Made by a program: the position numbers and the translations under genes. The notes under the pieces were generated by a model. The model worked only from the letters and a program-made list of their open reading frames with translations. It did no database searches and had not been told where the DNA came from. From assembly GCF_033473495.1 (NCBI RefSeq), contig NC_088940.1:2852001-2916000 (forward strand): 64,000 nucleotides of DNA, read 5' to 3'. The stretch comes from Cercospora beticola. Lineage: Eukaryota > Ascomycota > Dothideomycetes > Mycosphaerellales > Mycosphaerellaceae. How positions within the stretch are numbered: the first letter of the stretch is position 1; each line of letters begins with the position of its first letter. Positions 42,776 through 55,094 of this stretch are shown in pieces.

Positions 42776-44522
42776 CCATTCAACATTGTGGGAGGGTCTC
42801 CGATTCGTCCTTACGGAGGCGTACTGAGAAGGCTGCACCAAGGCTGACATTCCTTCGCAAGGCGACCACACGGCATCGGAGACGTAATGTCCATCGTTGA
42901 TCATGCTGCCACACTCTTGAGCTCATTGACCCGAGTCGAGCAAGATCGATGACGTCTTTGGTCAGCATGAAGGTGTGACGAATGATTGTCTAAAAGTCGC
43001 GTTCTCTTAGTCGTTCTCGAAGCAGGCAAGTACCGTATTGGTGGCACTCTGCTCTTTGTACAGATGTGACCTCGCGCAGAGCAGTACCTGGTTTCGAACT
43101 AGCACCTGTGCGGCGCTCACTGTATCTAGACAACAGCAGCATTGGCTGTTGGCTGTTGGCGTTACGACCACTAGTAGCACAGTATTAGTACTTCCACGAT
43201 CCTGCGAGCTATCAAGCTTACCTTCGGAGTCATTGCCTGTGGGCGGCAAATCGACCATGAACATCGGAGTGCTGGGGAGTAACGCTACAGCACTGTGTTT
43301 TGCGCCCTGGCACATGTGAATCTGTCTCAGAACTCAGGCCACGAAAGGCCAAAGGAGCAGAGACGGGGGTCTTTCGACAGCTCAAGATCCCCTGGCGTCA
43401 AGTCGCAGGGCTTATACTCTTCACAGCGCCTCTTGGAACGTCGGAGGACATTGTGCGGCCCCTCCTTCTGTTGGTGGAGGAGACCGATCTGTTATGAGCC
43501 GACTCTATTTGCTCTGATGTCGGGCCTTGCAGCACAAGCTAACGCCTCGTCTGCCTTCTTTGCTTGTGGGCAGATGTGCTCGTGCATTCGTCGAGCTCGG
43601 CCGCGTGAGCTATGCGTTGTTCTTACTTCTAACGCTGGACATGGTTGAAGGCAATGCGAACCGTCGATGTGGCATGTGGTGTGACGAATTTATGGGCTGA
43701 GGCGCGCGGGGAAGGCTGGACTGGTTGCCTTCTCTTGCCTTCTCAGCCTTCCCGTAGTGGGTGCGTTCTCTGAGCTTCCCTCGACTGCCAGGTCTTTGCG
43801 GCCTTGCGGTCTGCTCATATCTACTACCTGCGACTGCTACCGTCGCATTCTGGAATCTTCAGTTGAAATCCGATCTGATTACGGCGCTTGATAGCCGATC
43901 TTCCAGGACAAACAAAACATCCGCCGACACGGGTAGCGGGACACGTCCGCCGGGGGCATTCGTCACATTTTCTCTCGGGCGCACGAAGTTGGTCTTGCCA
44001 TTTGGTGTGAGAATGAGCGCGATATTGAGGTCTTGCAGCAGTTCTCGGTCCAAGTAAGTCGAGAAAGACCGTCGAAATTAGAGATCGAACACGTAAGACT
44101 GCGATGTGCCTCGTCAACCTGAGGCACACGGCTCGATTCATGACGGTACCCTGCTGACCCGCGCGCAGAGCAGCCACCGCCGCCGCCGCGCGAGGGCATT
44201 CACGCGTAGTCAGCCCATCCACAGTCGCATGCGTCGTGCACGAAGCGTCGTCGCCAGTTCGAACGTTGTAACGTAACATGAATAACGATGGCCGTGGCAA
44301 CCGACTGCCATCATGCGGCTCTTCTGCCCGTTTCCCACCGACGCCGTCGCGCTCTCCGAATCTCGGCAAGAATCGGCAAATCGCCGCGCACCACGATGGG
44401 CGGAAGCAGCAAAGGCTGCCTGCTTCCTCCTACCACGCCACCCATGACCCCATTCCTCAAGCGTATGTCAGATGATCAATCAGCAAGCAGTCATCCGCGG
44501 CTGCCTTCACTGATCACTACAA

Positions 44523-47325
44523 ATGCTAACCTCTGCAAGACTCTGTCCCCAGAATGGCTCCATGTACCAGACGCCTGCTTCATCGGAATCCGGAGAGTCG
44601 ATGAACTATTACCCAGCCAACGGCGCATCACAAGAGCTGCCCGCGCAAGCAGACTCTCCCGGAGCGACTGGCCACACCGCTGAGGCCTTCGGGCGGTTAT
44701 CCTTTGAACACCGCCGGACCGCGTCTCGAGAGTACCTTGCGAGCCAGCGCGGGCGCCCACTCTACGCGGAGTGTCACCCCCTGGTGTCGAAACGATCCGC
44801 CAGTCGGGAGCTGACCAAGCCTGGAGGACGCCAGTCACCACGACTGGAGGCAAGCCCGAAGCAGCTTCAGCAAGCGGCAACATGGACGGCTGCCAGATGC
44901 AGGGCGCCGGCGCAGAGGCGACCACTGCCAAAGCGTGTCAACTCATACGACCAGACTCGGGCACAGGCACCAGGAGTGACTCACACCCACGCCACGACTT
45001 TGCCTCCACGCCCGCAAGGCAACGGTGTGGCGAGACCTCGTGACAGTGTATGTGATTCAGGATATGCCACTCGTCAGAACACTGGGCCATGTCTTGAAAA
45101 TGCAGATGCGAAACCAGATGCACCTAACAATGATGATGTTGATGCGAAGGCACTCGCTCGCGTGGCAAAACAGCAAGCTGAACGTCGATACACATCAGCA
45201 GATGGTCAACGGTTAGACATGCTGCTCCAACCCAATTCATCTCCCATCTCCACCGAGCAGTTAGCAGCTGAGGTGAAGGGGATCTATGCGGGCTTGGTCA
45301 TGGTCGAAGCAAAGTGCATCAATATTGACGCTGCTCAGGCTGCTGATCCTAAGTCTCCACTAGGTGCTGAGCAGTGGCAGGCGTTGATTGCTCTGCATCG
45401 TACACTTCTTTACGAGCATCATGACTTTTTAATGGTGCGTCATTCACATAGGCCTGAGAACAGCACTAATGACCATCCAGGCGACACAACATCCTTCGGC
45501 AACTCCAGCACTGCGTGGACTGGCAATCAAGTACAGTATGCCTGCACGCATGTGGAAACATGGCATCCATGCCTTCCTCGAGGTCCTTCGTCACCGCCGT
45601 CCTCAATCTCAGGATTATATGCTTGCTTTCATTTACTTGGCTTATCAAATGATGGCACTCCTATTTGAAACAGTGCCCAGCTTTACCGATACGTGGATCG
45701 AGTGCCTAGGAGATCTGGCTCGCTACCGTATGGCCGTGGAAGAGGAAAAGGAAGCCCATGCCACTTGGGGAGGCGTTGCCGCGCGCTGGTACACCATGGC
45801 TTCCGATCGTCATCCAGCCATTGGACGGCTTTACCATCACCTTGGGATACTGGAAAGGCCGAGCTTGCGCAAGTTCTGCTATTACTCGAAGTCGTTGACC
45901 TGTGTGGTACCGTTTTCTAATGCTCGTGATTCGCTCTCGACACTTTGTGCACCGATCGTGCAGGATCAGCAAACGATACAAAGTAGTCGCCAGTCCGCAG
46001 AGGCAAGAATCGTGACATATCATGCTCTGATATTCACTCGACGGGACTTGTCAACAGTCGCTATGGTGCAAGAGGACTCACTACAATTGCTTGGTGATCA
46101 GCCTGCGAAGCTGCGCGACTTTGGCGCGTATTTTGCTGCTGCTAACATTGCTTCGTTGTTCCAGCTGGGAAATCCGAAGAATCAACTATGGCAAACATAT
46201 CACATGGCCATCGATCGCACGGCTGCAGACCGGCCCAACTCTCTGACAAAGGAGCCCCCTTCTTCACTCTCTCAACCAAACGAGGATTTATCGACGGACT
46301 CATACCTCCAATCTAGCAAAGGATATCTCGCCGAATCGTTCAATTACGTCCTGCAACACTACGCCACTCCGGAATCTTTCAAGCACAGTCTTTCTTACAT
46401 CCATGTAACTCTGGCCTACCTTCACTCTCTCCACGCCGCCCGGACACGAATCAGCAGTAACGATCATCAAAAACAGCAAAATACGTTAACTAGTTTTCTA
46501 TTTTGGGGGCTAGATTTTACCGCACTCGCATCCTTCCTCACGTTTCTGGCGCAGCAACAGGACCAACTCATCACTGCTGGCATGCTGGAATGCGCTCGAC
46601 AAGGCACCTTCTTGGCTTCCGCATCTGATCTCCTGGCCTCATCTCAGCAGGAGTGTCAGCATACCAAGCCACTGTCGGAGGATTATGTGATTCGAGGACA
46701 TGTTTGGAGTCAATTCTACTTCTCACCGGGTTGGTTCGATGGTCAGGGTGAGGATGATGGGAGGTCGATTGAAACTGCTAGCATGATGACTGCGAGGGCG
46801 ATGAGGGTGTTGTGGTTGGGTCTCTTCTTGGCTTTTCATACGGAGTTGCTGAGCTATGATGTTCAGAGTCAGGTTTTTTCGGCGACTGCTGCTACTACTC
46901 CTGCTACGACTACTTCGATCTTTGATGATGTCCTTCTCCCAACGGGGCATGAGACTTCATCGCCGCCAGAATCTCTTCATCCAGTTGAAGCGGATATGGC
47001 GAGTAGCACGGCTGTGGAGACCACCTCTGTTCGTCTGGCGACATCTCCAACTGGCACGAATGGCTCCAGCGACAGCAGTGAAGATGGCTACACTGTTGTG
47101 AAGACGAAAGGACGACAAGGCTGCAAGGCTCACAGCTCTCCAAATGGCGCCAAAGCCACTCCTAAGAAAGCCAATGGAGCCAAAACCAGTTCTAAGAAAA
47201 CCAATGGAGCCAACGCTATACAAAGCAAAACCAAGAAAGACCTCCAGGACCACAACGCCTTCCAGGTCGTCGATGAAAATGGTGAGATGGTACCGAATGG
47301 ACAGATTGCTGAAGCACTTGGATGA
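44523..47325 (+). CDS. EST1/SMG7-like protein with Est1 DNA/RNA-binding domain
   Basis: Two exons: 44523-45434 and 45481-47325, with a 46-nt intron (donor GTGCGT, acceptor ATCCAG) joining HHDFLM to ATQHPSATPALRGLA. The product is 918 residues. After a ~200-residue Ser/Pro-rich disordered N-terminus comes the helical Est1/14-3-3-like region: ALIALHRTLLYEHHDFL, YSMPARMWKHGIHAFLEVLR, CLGDLARYRMAVE, AARWYTMASDRHPAIGRLYHH and GILERPSLRKFCYYSKSL. Relatives act in telomerase recruitment or nonsense-mediated mRNA decay; many fungal copies are uncharacterised. The C-terminus has an imperfect Lys-rich minirepeat (NGAKATPKKA, NGAKTSSKKT). A later start at 44562 (MYQTPASSESGE) is also possible. A run of ten A follows the stop near 47345. 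Confidence 0.85.
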
Positions 47326-48312
47326 GATTGAGATTCATTACTTTAAAAAAAAAAGTATCACTTAAGGATGACTTAAACGCGCTGAGGTTGCCAGGGGCTC
47401 GAGGGGAGAGAATGTGGTTGAAGGCTGACCTGGTCATGAAAAGCTTCGGAATTATGTAGTCATGTATACTCGCTACTCGTGCTTGTGTAGATGTCAATGA
47501 GCAGCACATTATCAAGGTTTACATCAGAACGAGCTTCTCTTTCTCTCCGATACGGCCGCAGTCTACTGCATTGGCGGCTCTGCGGTTCCAGATTGGGACT
47601 CTGGCTGTGACAATTCAACAACGTGGGCTAAGCATGGCTGTAGATGTAGAATAGTGTCAATCGTGTCTACAGGATGCAGTGATCTGCAGTGATCTTCAGC
47701 TAAAACTAAGCACATAAGTGTACTCTTCAGCGTTGACAACATCGATACATTATTGACAACGCCATTCCGTTCTCTCATAGTCAGGCACAGAAGCGGCAGG
47801 CCGCCATGCAACAGCTGAACACCATATCGAGTATGGCATACTAGATGCAGTAGACCTCGTGAGGTTTTTTCCGCTGCCCTTGTTGCCGTGAAGACCATAG
47901 ACGAGGAGGGATGATGTCTGTGTGTTTGGTGTAAGGTTCACGGCTTGGCAAGTGCGGATCCCTGTCCGAGCAACGGCCGCAGTGGGTCCGATGTTTTGGG
48001 GAAGTTGGCGCATGTGAGTACGAGGGGACAAGTCGATAAGATGAAACGTGCTTCAACTTGCAATTATCCCTTTCAAGTCCCGCGCCATACACTCGAAATA
48101 GTCGCATCGCACCCTGACGGCTGCCTGTCACACGTTTCAGCCGGATCCGCCTTCCTCCCACCCCCGCGACCACCGCCGCAAGCCACTTAGCGAATTTCCT
48201 CCCACCTCGACCACAGACGGTGACCTCACCGCCGTGCCCGAAGCCTCCGCGCGCATTGTGCTGCCTCCGCTGAGTGACAGTGGATGGCGGCGGGGCGGTG
48301 ACGAGAGCGACC
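47326..48312. other. Intergenic stretch upstream of LIS1
   Basis: About 990 bases between two genes on the same strand. It starts with a poly-A run (3' flank of the EST1-like gene). No gene or repeat is supported. Confidence 0.5.
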
Positions 48313-49756
48313 ATGAGTAAACTCCTCACCACCAAGCAGGCCGAAGAACTGTATGCGATTCACTCCTCCTTCTTGAAAACCTGTTGCGCTACTGTTGGCT
48401 GATGAAGCGGGCGCTGACAGACACAAGAGCATCGTCGCCTACCTGAATGCCACCGAACACCCGGAAGCCGCCCAGGCGGTGCGCGACGCCCTGAATGTTC
48501 CCGAGTCCGATTTCTCCGCCGACACGGCAAAAAAGTACGAGGGGTTGATTGAGAAGAAATGGACGTCATTGGTGCGCATGCAGAAGAAGATTATGGATTT
48601 GGAGGAGAAGGTCAAGGTGCTGCAGAATGAGTTGGATAATGCTACGCCTTCTAGTCTGGCAGCGCGGAAGAATCACGATCCACAGACATGGCTGCCGCGA
48701 GCGCCCGCACGACATACTCTGCAGAGTCACCGAAATCCGATCACTTGCGTCGCATTCCACCCACTTTTTTCGAGTTTGGCTAGCGGGAGCGAGGACTGCA
48801 CGATCAAAATCTGGGACTACGAACTCGGAGAACTGGAGCGGACACTGAAGTCGCATACAAAGGCGGTGCTTGATGTGGATTTCGGTGGTCCGCGAGGGAA
48901 CACGCTACTAGCTTCCTGCTCCTCAGATTTGACCATCAAATTGTGGGACCCGGCAGAAGAGTACAAGAATGTGCGGACACTACCTGGGCACGATCATAGT
49001 GTGAGCTCCGTGCGCTTTATACCCTCTGGCGCAGCAGGCGCACCTCTTTCAGGCAACCTTCTAGCATCTGCGAGCCGAGACAAAACGATACGGATATGGG
49101 ACGTGACGACCGGGTATTGCTTGAGGACGCTACGCGGGCATGGCGACTGGGTACGCTCCTTGGCGCCCACATTCGACGGCCGATGGCTGCTGAGCACCAG
49201 TTCAGACCAAACAAGCAGAATGTGGGATCTATCACAGCCGGATTCCAATGCACAAAAGCAGACTTTCCTGGCCCACGAGCATGTAGTGGAATGCTGCGCA
49301 TTCGCGCCTCCTGCAGCATATCAGCACCTGGCTACCTTGGCTGGACTAAAAAAGGCACCAGCTGCAAGCTCAAGTGCAGAATTCCTAGCGACAGGCGGGA
49401 GAGATAAGCTGATCAAGCTCCATTCCGCCAACGGCATAGTTATCAAAACTTTGACCGGACACGACAATTGGATACGATCACTTGTCTTCCATCCAGGCGG
49501 CAAATATCTGCTGTCTTGCTCAGATGACAAAACAATCCGATGCTGGGATCTCGCGCAAGAAGGGAAATGTGTGAGAGTGATTGAGGCGGCGGATCATTTC
49601 GTGAGCTGTCTAAGATGGGCGCCAAGCGTGTTCAAAGAGCAAGCGGAGACGAATGGTTTGACGAATGGTGCTGCGAAGAAGGCGGAAGAGGAGCAGATTC
49701 GTTGTTTGATCGCGAGCGGGAGTGTAGATTTGAATGTGCGGGTGTGGTCTGCATGA
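48313..49756 (+). CDS. nudF: Nuclear distribution protein, LIS1/PAC1/NudF family
   Basis: Two exons: 48313-48350 and 48421-49756, with a 70-nt intron (donor GTATGC, acceptor GCTGACAG). The 12-codon first exon supplies [13 protein letters not shown], joined to [11 protein letters not shown], which completes the LisH dimerisation motif. The product is 457 residues. A coiled coil follows ([19 protein letters not shown]), then WD40 repeats from about residue 105 ([82 protein letters not shown]). LIS1 binds the dynein motor and supports nuclear migration and hyphal transport. Length and repeats match the family. Confidence 0.96.
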
Positions 49757-50249
49757 GTGAGGCGCGCTACTATATCATCTGGCAATCGTTCGACGAGCGT
49801 TTGTATTCTCGGCGCAACGTCACAAATGGTAAGAGAAAGGTCTGAGAGGAGGGATGCGCAAATCGCTGCAGCCTCAGGTATTTCGTTGAAGCAGTACTGC
49901 AACACATGGTACTTCCATACCAAGACAGGTTGATTTCACAACTCTCACCGAAATATCCTCATTTGACTAGTTAGCCATGCCATGCCATGCCTCGCCATTC
50001 ATCGACTTATCTCGATTCGAAATCCCACACAAAACTCCTGAAAAGCTCGCGCCTCCGCCTCGCGCCTCCCTCTCCAGGAACGCGTCGAGCATGTGAAACC
50101 ATGCAAGCCGAAATGGCCCTCCCTACACATATCTGTCCCGAGAGTCTTCGCTCGAACGCAAAATACCAAAAATCATTCCATTTCCCCCTAAATGCAAAAT
50201 CAAACGCCAGTTCATGACTTTCGTAGTGTCTTTTCACTTCGCGCCTCTC
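49757..50249. other. Intergenic stretch between convergent genes
   Basis: About 490 bases between the 3' ends of LIS1 and the second CLC gene. Nothing recognisable. Confidence 0.5.
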
Positions 50250-53210
50250 TCACTCGGCCGGTACCCCATAACGATCCTCGTCCTGCACCGCCTTGACATA
50301 TCTCACAAATGCCTTCTTATGCACCATGCCTGCATACTTGCCCTCGTGCAAGACGCAGATGTATCTCAGACCCATCTTCGCGAAGCACTCAAACACCAAG
50401 TCCATTGGGCTTGTGATATCTAACGCAACCGGCGCTGGGTCAATGTAGGGAGTCAAGTCAGTCGGATCGCTGTCTTCGCCGATCGTGCTGGCCGGACGTG
50501 GACGATGTGCCTGCTCCGCATCTCCGACATTGTCCTCTCGTGCTGTGTCCGAATCGTTCTCTTCTGCCGAGACGCCGGTCGAAGGCCGCGCGCTGCCCTG
50601 CACAGCCTGATCGTGCGCGTCCATGCGGCACATGGCCTCTTCTTCGTCAGGAATGCGATCGAGTGCGAATTCGAGATCGGGACCTGGAATCAGACCTGCC
50701 AGGACGCCATTCTTGAGAATAGGTAGACCGCCATCGAGCTCACCAGCCATGTGTAGGTACTCCAGCTTGAAGCGAAGCTGCTTTGCTGGCACAAATGGCG
50801 AATTCGAAATGTCAATGTAGCGATTAGGCATCGGCTCCGGTGTGATGTCGCCGAGATCAGTGCTGAACACAGGTCGAACCTTATGATCGAGGTAGGGGTA
50901 AGCATTCATGTCTGTCAGCAAGTCGTACACGCTCAACGGCTCGAGAGCGTCAGCTGTCCACTTGGCTATCAGCACGCCCATCGAGAAAGGCAGGACGTGC
51001 TCCAAGCTGCCTGTGAGTTCGAAGAGGATGACTGCAAGAGTCACAGATAGACGAGTGACTCCGCACATCGTGGCTCCTGCCGCGACCAGCGCGTAAACGC
51101 CAGGAACGACGCACTCCTCTGGATTGCCGTCAATGTGGCAATTCGAGAAGACAGCCAGATCGGGATGCTTCAGCACCACCAGCTGGACAATGTGACCCAC
51201 GATACGTCCCGCTAGACCACCAACCACCATGGATGGCACATAGATTCCAGCAGGCACTTTGATGCCAAACGTGACTGTTGTCAAAATCGCCTTCAAAACG
51301 AACGCGACCAGCAGATACTTGATTGTTGACGGAATCTGCTCCTCGGTAGGGCACAAAGCGGATCCAGAGTTCGAAAAGCTGCTGCAAGGCGCAGAGAGCT
51401 CAAAGAGCAGCTCCGCCACAGGTAGTCTCAGGAACCGATTCCAGAAGCTAACCAGACCCGTGACCAGAGCCACAAGAAAGACTTCCAGCATGGGGTAAGA
51501 CTTGATGAAACCCAATTTTCTGAATGTCTTCGCCCAAAGTCTGGAAGCTTTGATGAACAACGCTCCGAGCACGCCGCCAAGCACTCCCAGACAGGCGAAA
51601 ACGATCAACTCGAATGAGTTCCAGTCTGTCAAATATCGCACCTCGAAGAGCACGATCTTGTTCGTTCCGTACGGATTGAGGGCTTTGAGCGATAGAGCCG
51701 CAGCGATGCAGCAGAAGAACGTTCGGAATAGCGTCTTGGGAGGAAAGTAATAGCTGACCTCCTCCAAACTGAACAGGACACCTCCGATCGGCGCACCGAA
51801 AGCAACAGCCACACCAGCGGCCGCAGAAGCGGATAGGATCTCCCTTCGTTTCGCATCGTTGTCGTGGTACTTGGAGGAGAATCGAGTGATGATGTTGCCA
51901 ATACACGTGGCGATATGCACGTAAGGGCCTTCTTTTCCCACTGACATGCCCGAGCCGACACTCAACACGATGCCAATCGCCTTGCACATCAGCGTCCTTA
52001 CACCCAGATATCCGTGCAAGACGAATCCGGAAAGAATTACTCTGACCTCGGCCACACCGCTTCCTGCAGCTGGGTAATATGTGACTGGAGGCCTCCTTGC
52101 TGCCTCCTGGAATCTCTGTGTCGGACTCACATAGCCGCTCACATATCCACTCTTGGTCCCTCCCTCCGTCCCGGACTTGGTCGGATCATGATGGTCCGCC
52201 GCCAAATTCTCATCCAACGTACTCAAGCTGATCGCACTCGAAATTGTCGTCTTGGTCTGCAGTGTAATGAGACACCCAATCAGAGCCAAACTCACACACC
52301 AAAGCACAAACGCCCCATAGTCCTTCCACAGCGCCGCCTGATCCTGGGCAGTGGTATTATTTGACCCCGACCATCTCATCCAACTCTCACACTCACTAGC
52401 TCCAGTACAGCACATCCTCTTACTATACCACCAATGCGTCCCGCAGTAACCATTCTTGTAATCGAAGATGGTAGCTTCGGTGATATCAATCAAGTATGCA
52501 AACGCCGCTGTCACGCATCCGATGATGAACACCAGTACCCATCCAATACCCCCATCGAAAAACGCCCAGACGCGCCCTCGAAAGTCCTTCCGTGAACGGA
52601 GCTCTTTCACTCGATACGCGTCCGCAATACTATCGTGTACCCAATCCGTCGAAGTAAACTGATCATACCATACACGATCATCCCAGTAGAGTTTCTGCCT
52701 CAATTTCGAGCTGGTTGGACCTCGTCGATTATCATTGTCTTCTTCTCCTCTGTACGTGGAAGGGTTGATAGCTTTCATGAGTCCGCGAGCGAAAGACCCT
52801 CGGCGACTTCCTCGGGCGGAGTGCACGTAGCTGTGGGCTCGAGCGAAGCCATAGCGGGGCGTGCTGGGGGCGGAAACGGTGCGATAATCTCGACGGGAGA
52901 GGGCGGGATTTTCGGGTGCGAGGAGGGCGCTGGATTCGGTGGTGCCTCCGCCGCCTTGGACGCTTCGATGACGGTGGCGAATGTCGGTATCGGAGGGCTG
53001 ATGCGAAGCGAGGCGCCGGGTCGCGGTCGGAGAGGTGTGGGATTGGGGAGCGGCGGACATGTTGTAATGATGCTGTTGCTGCTGTTGGTTGGAGAAGGCA
53101 TTTCGGTAGGCGTTGCGAATGGCTTCAGCCTGTTGCTCGTCGATCTCATAGTCATCGTCGTCGTCGTCCTCGCGATTGGAAGACGCGTGTGAAGCCACCG
53201 ACTTAGGCAT
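50250..53210 (-). CDS. CLC-family chloride/proton exchanger-type protein
   Basis: A single exon of 986 residues. A ~170-residue disordered N-terminus starts with an acidic run and poly-Gln. The channel domain follows: RVWAFFDGGIGWVLVFIIG, filter-region AGSGVAEVRVILSGF, gating glutamate Glu427 in GKEGPYVHIA, and Glu484 in LFSLEEVSYYFP. Having both the gating and this second 'proton' glutamate predicts coupled Cl-/H+ exchange rather than a channel. Later segments include KVPAGIYVPSMVVGG and GVTRLSVTLAVILFELTG. Two CBS-like segments lie at the C-terminus, separated by an acidic insert (ENDSDTAREDNVGDAEQ). The likely location is the vacuole or endosomes. It belongs to a different subfamily from the partial CLC gene at 1-1151. 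Confidence 0.95.
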   Translation of the reverse strand: MPKSVASHASSNREDDDDDDYEIDEQQAEAIRNAYRNAFSNQQQQQHHYNMSAAPQSHTSPTATRRLASHQPSDTDIRHRHRSVQGGGGTTESSALLAPENPALSRRDYRTVSAPSTPRYGFARAHSYVHSARGSRRGSFARGLMKAINPSTYRGEEDNDNRRGPTSSKLRQKLYWDDRVWYDQFTSTDWVHDSIADAYRVKELRSRKDFRGRVWAFFDGGIGWVLVFIIGCVTAAFAYLIDITEATIFDYKNGYCGTHWWYSKRMCCTGASECESWMRWSGSNNTTAQDQAALWKDYGAFVLWCVSLALIGCLITLQTKTTISSAISLSTLDENLAADHHDPTKSGTEGGTKSGYVSGYVSPTQRFQEAARRPPVTYYPAAGSGVAEVRVILSGFVLHGYLGVRTLMCKAIGIVLSVGSGMSVGKEGPYVHIATCIGNIITRFSSKYHDNDAKRREILSASAAAGVAVAFGAPIGGVLFSLEEVSYYFPPKTLFRTFFCCIAAALSLKALNPYGTNKIVLFEVRYLTDWNSFELIVFACLGVLGGVLGALFIKASRLWAKTFRKLGFIKSYPMLEVFLVALVTGLVSFWNRFLRLPVAELLFELSAPCSSFSNSGSALCPTEEQIPSTIKYLLVAFVLKAILTTVTFGIKVPAGIYVPSMVVGGLAGRIVGHIVQLVVLKHPDLAVFSNCHIDGNPEECVVPGVYALVAAGATMCGVTRLSVTLAVILFELTGSLEHVLPFSMGVLIAKWTADALEPLSVYDLLTDMNAYPYLDHKVRPVFSTDLGDITPEPMPNRYIDISNSPFVPAKQLRFKLEYLHMAGELDGGLPILKNGVLAGLIPGPDLEFALDRIPDEEEAMCRMDAHDQAVQGSARPSTGVSAEENDSDTAREDNVGDAEQAHRPRPASTIGEDSDPTDLTPYIDPAPVALDITSPMDLVFECFAKMGLRYICVLHEGKYAGMVHKKAFVRYVKAVQDEDRYGVPAE

Positions 53211-55094
53211 GGTGGGCGTTTAGAGGGGAATCGAAGGTGGCAGCGGTAGCGGACGTTCCTCGATCTTTAGCATGGTCTGGTGCTTGTATACGTATGTGTC
53301 GTCGACACGTCCGGTGTAAGCAGAAGACGGTGGACGGGGGAGGTGTAGTGAATATAGCTGCTATGTGCTGGTGAATGTCCGGCGTGGTTTTGCGGCGACG
53401 GCGTGGTAGCAGGAATGGGTTGTCATCGGACACAAGCAGGCATCTCTCACGCCCCGTGATACAGCCGAACTAAGACACACGATCACCTTTGAGCTGTGCC
53501 GCGCCTCACAATTCGTCTTGGAAAATCGTCCACATGTCAGAGTGTGTGCGGAAGAGCTGACAGTAGTAAAGTCCGGCTGGTGGTTGCGTGCGAGGGTCAA
53601 GATACGAGGTGCTTCATGCTGCGTCTTGGCCGTTGTCGATCTTCCAGCACTCTCCACGATAGCTTTCTCACGACAACATACTCCCAGCAGAGCAGACTAG
53701 TTAGGATCGGGGAACATCATCGTCATCGTGCTCCGCGGCGGCGACGGGCATCCCCAAGATAAGGCGTGACATTCATGCCATACTGACTATCTTCACCACA
53801 CATGTTCACCAGCCGCTTCCATGTGACACACCAACAGCACGGACTTGACGTCTCACGAGGTGATCGTGCGCCATCATTCACGGAGCTGCCTGCATTAGCG
53901 CCCCTCCATCCCACCCACCCTGCCTGCCATGGCGCGTTTCTGCAAACTCCCCGGTCCAGAGACGCACCTCTGAAACTCGAGACGCCGCTACAGTGGAGAG
54001 CAACAATGCAAGGGCACGTCACTGATCGAGCGCGAATAGCAACATGAAGCTCTTCTGGCGTGGCGGTGAATGGACGGGGATAACTGCGGATACTCTGGGT
54101 AGAAACGCATCTACATATGTACACACCTGGTTGGACGGCATCCTTCCAGCGGACCCAGACAGGAGTGTGCAGCGCGCCACCAAGGCAGAATCGACGAAAT
54201 GCCAACGAGCAGGTCCCGTCGTCCGTTGACTTCAGCTCTTAACTGACATCGTCTTCTTCACCTCGCGCCAAAACGCCATAGCTGTCTACGCTAGACAGAG
54301 AATAGGTATCCGGAGAGTCCTACGCTAGGCACTTGCCCAGCTACGTCAGTGAACGACAGTTTGCAATTAGTGGTCTTGGACAGCATCTCTGGACGCCGAG
54401 GATTGATACCGCCAGACACATGTCTTCTGCCAGATCCACCGCTGCAGACTCTCGTCCGTACTGCCTTGGCCACGCTCGCCATGGCTCAAAAGCAGGGTGC
54501 CAAGTCGTTGTACTGCGAGAACGCGGTAAGGCAAGCTCACATTCATGTAAAGTCAGTCGGTGTGAAAATCCCAGCTTCCATCGCTGAGAAGCTCTCCAAT
54601 TGCCGAAGAACACTGCCTTGACCAGCATCAGCACGTCCTCCTGAAAAATTGTTGAACTCTGATGCTTTGACGGGGTATTGCGAGCTGCCCAAAGCACGGT
54701 CTGAGAGGGGTGCCATCTTGATGATTGGGGAGAACGACGGGACCACCGTATCAAGATCACGTCAGCAGCCTCCAATGTCTCAATTCATCAAGCAGCAGGT
54801 CAAGCATTATAGGGCGTGGATGACTACCATACGCACGTTTACGCCCGTTGTCCCCGCGTACAGTAGCCAGGTCTTCCGGGAGGGGTATCACGTCGAGAAC
54901 TCTATTCCAGTGTCATGTCCGAGATAGCTACGAGACTTCACCTCGAGTCCTTGAAGGTCCAACAGCTGACAACTTACGCAAGCATATCTACTTAAGCAGC
55001 TGAGCTCCTCAGAGCAACTCGCGGATACGGCATCATCACAAATCAACCGAAAATCTGATCGAAAGTGAGCTGACAACTCTGCAGCTCTAAAGAT
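53211..55094. other. 1.9-kb intergenic stretch
   Basis: Between divergent CLC and methyltransferase genes. ORFs of 80-160 codons occur on both strands, overlapping each other, without recognisable domains. I see no repeat or RNA gene. Confidence 0.5.

Larger units (their letters stand above)
40745..44522. other. 3.8-kb gene-poor stretch with a diverged direct repeat
   Basis: No supported gene. The centre holds two diverged copies of a repeat (listed separately). Short ORFs on both strands look random. A GATA-type site TGATAG at 40828-40833 lies upstream of the OYE gene. The right end (from about 44280) may include the 5' leader of the EST1-like gene. Confidence 0.5.

Noticed and set aside
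43070..43125. tRNA-like B-box (TTCGAA context) on the minus strand
   Set aside because: No matching A box, and the flanking bases do not form a T-arm or acceptor stem.
43824..44369. 181-codon minus-strand frame before the EST1-like gene
   Set aside because: Overlaps other random frames on both strands; sequence not protein-like.
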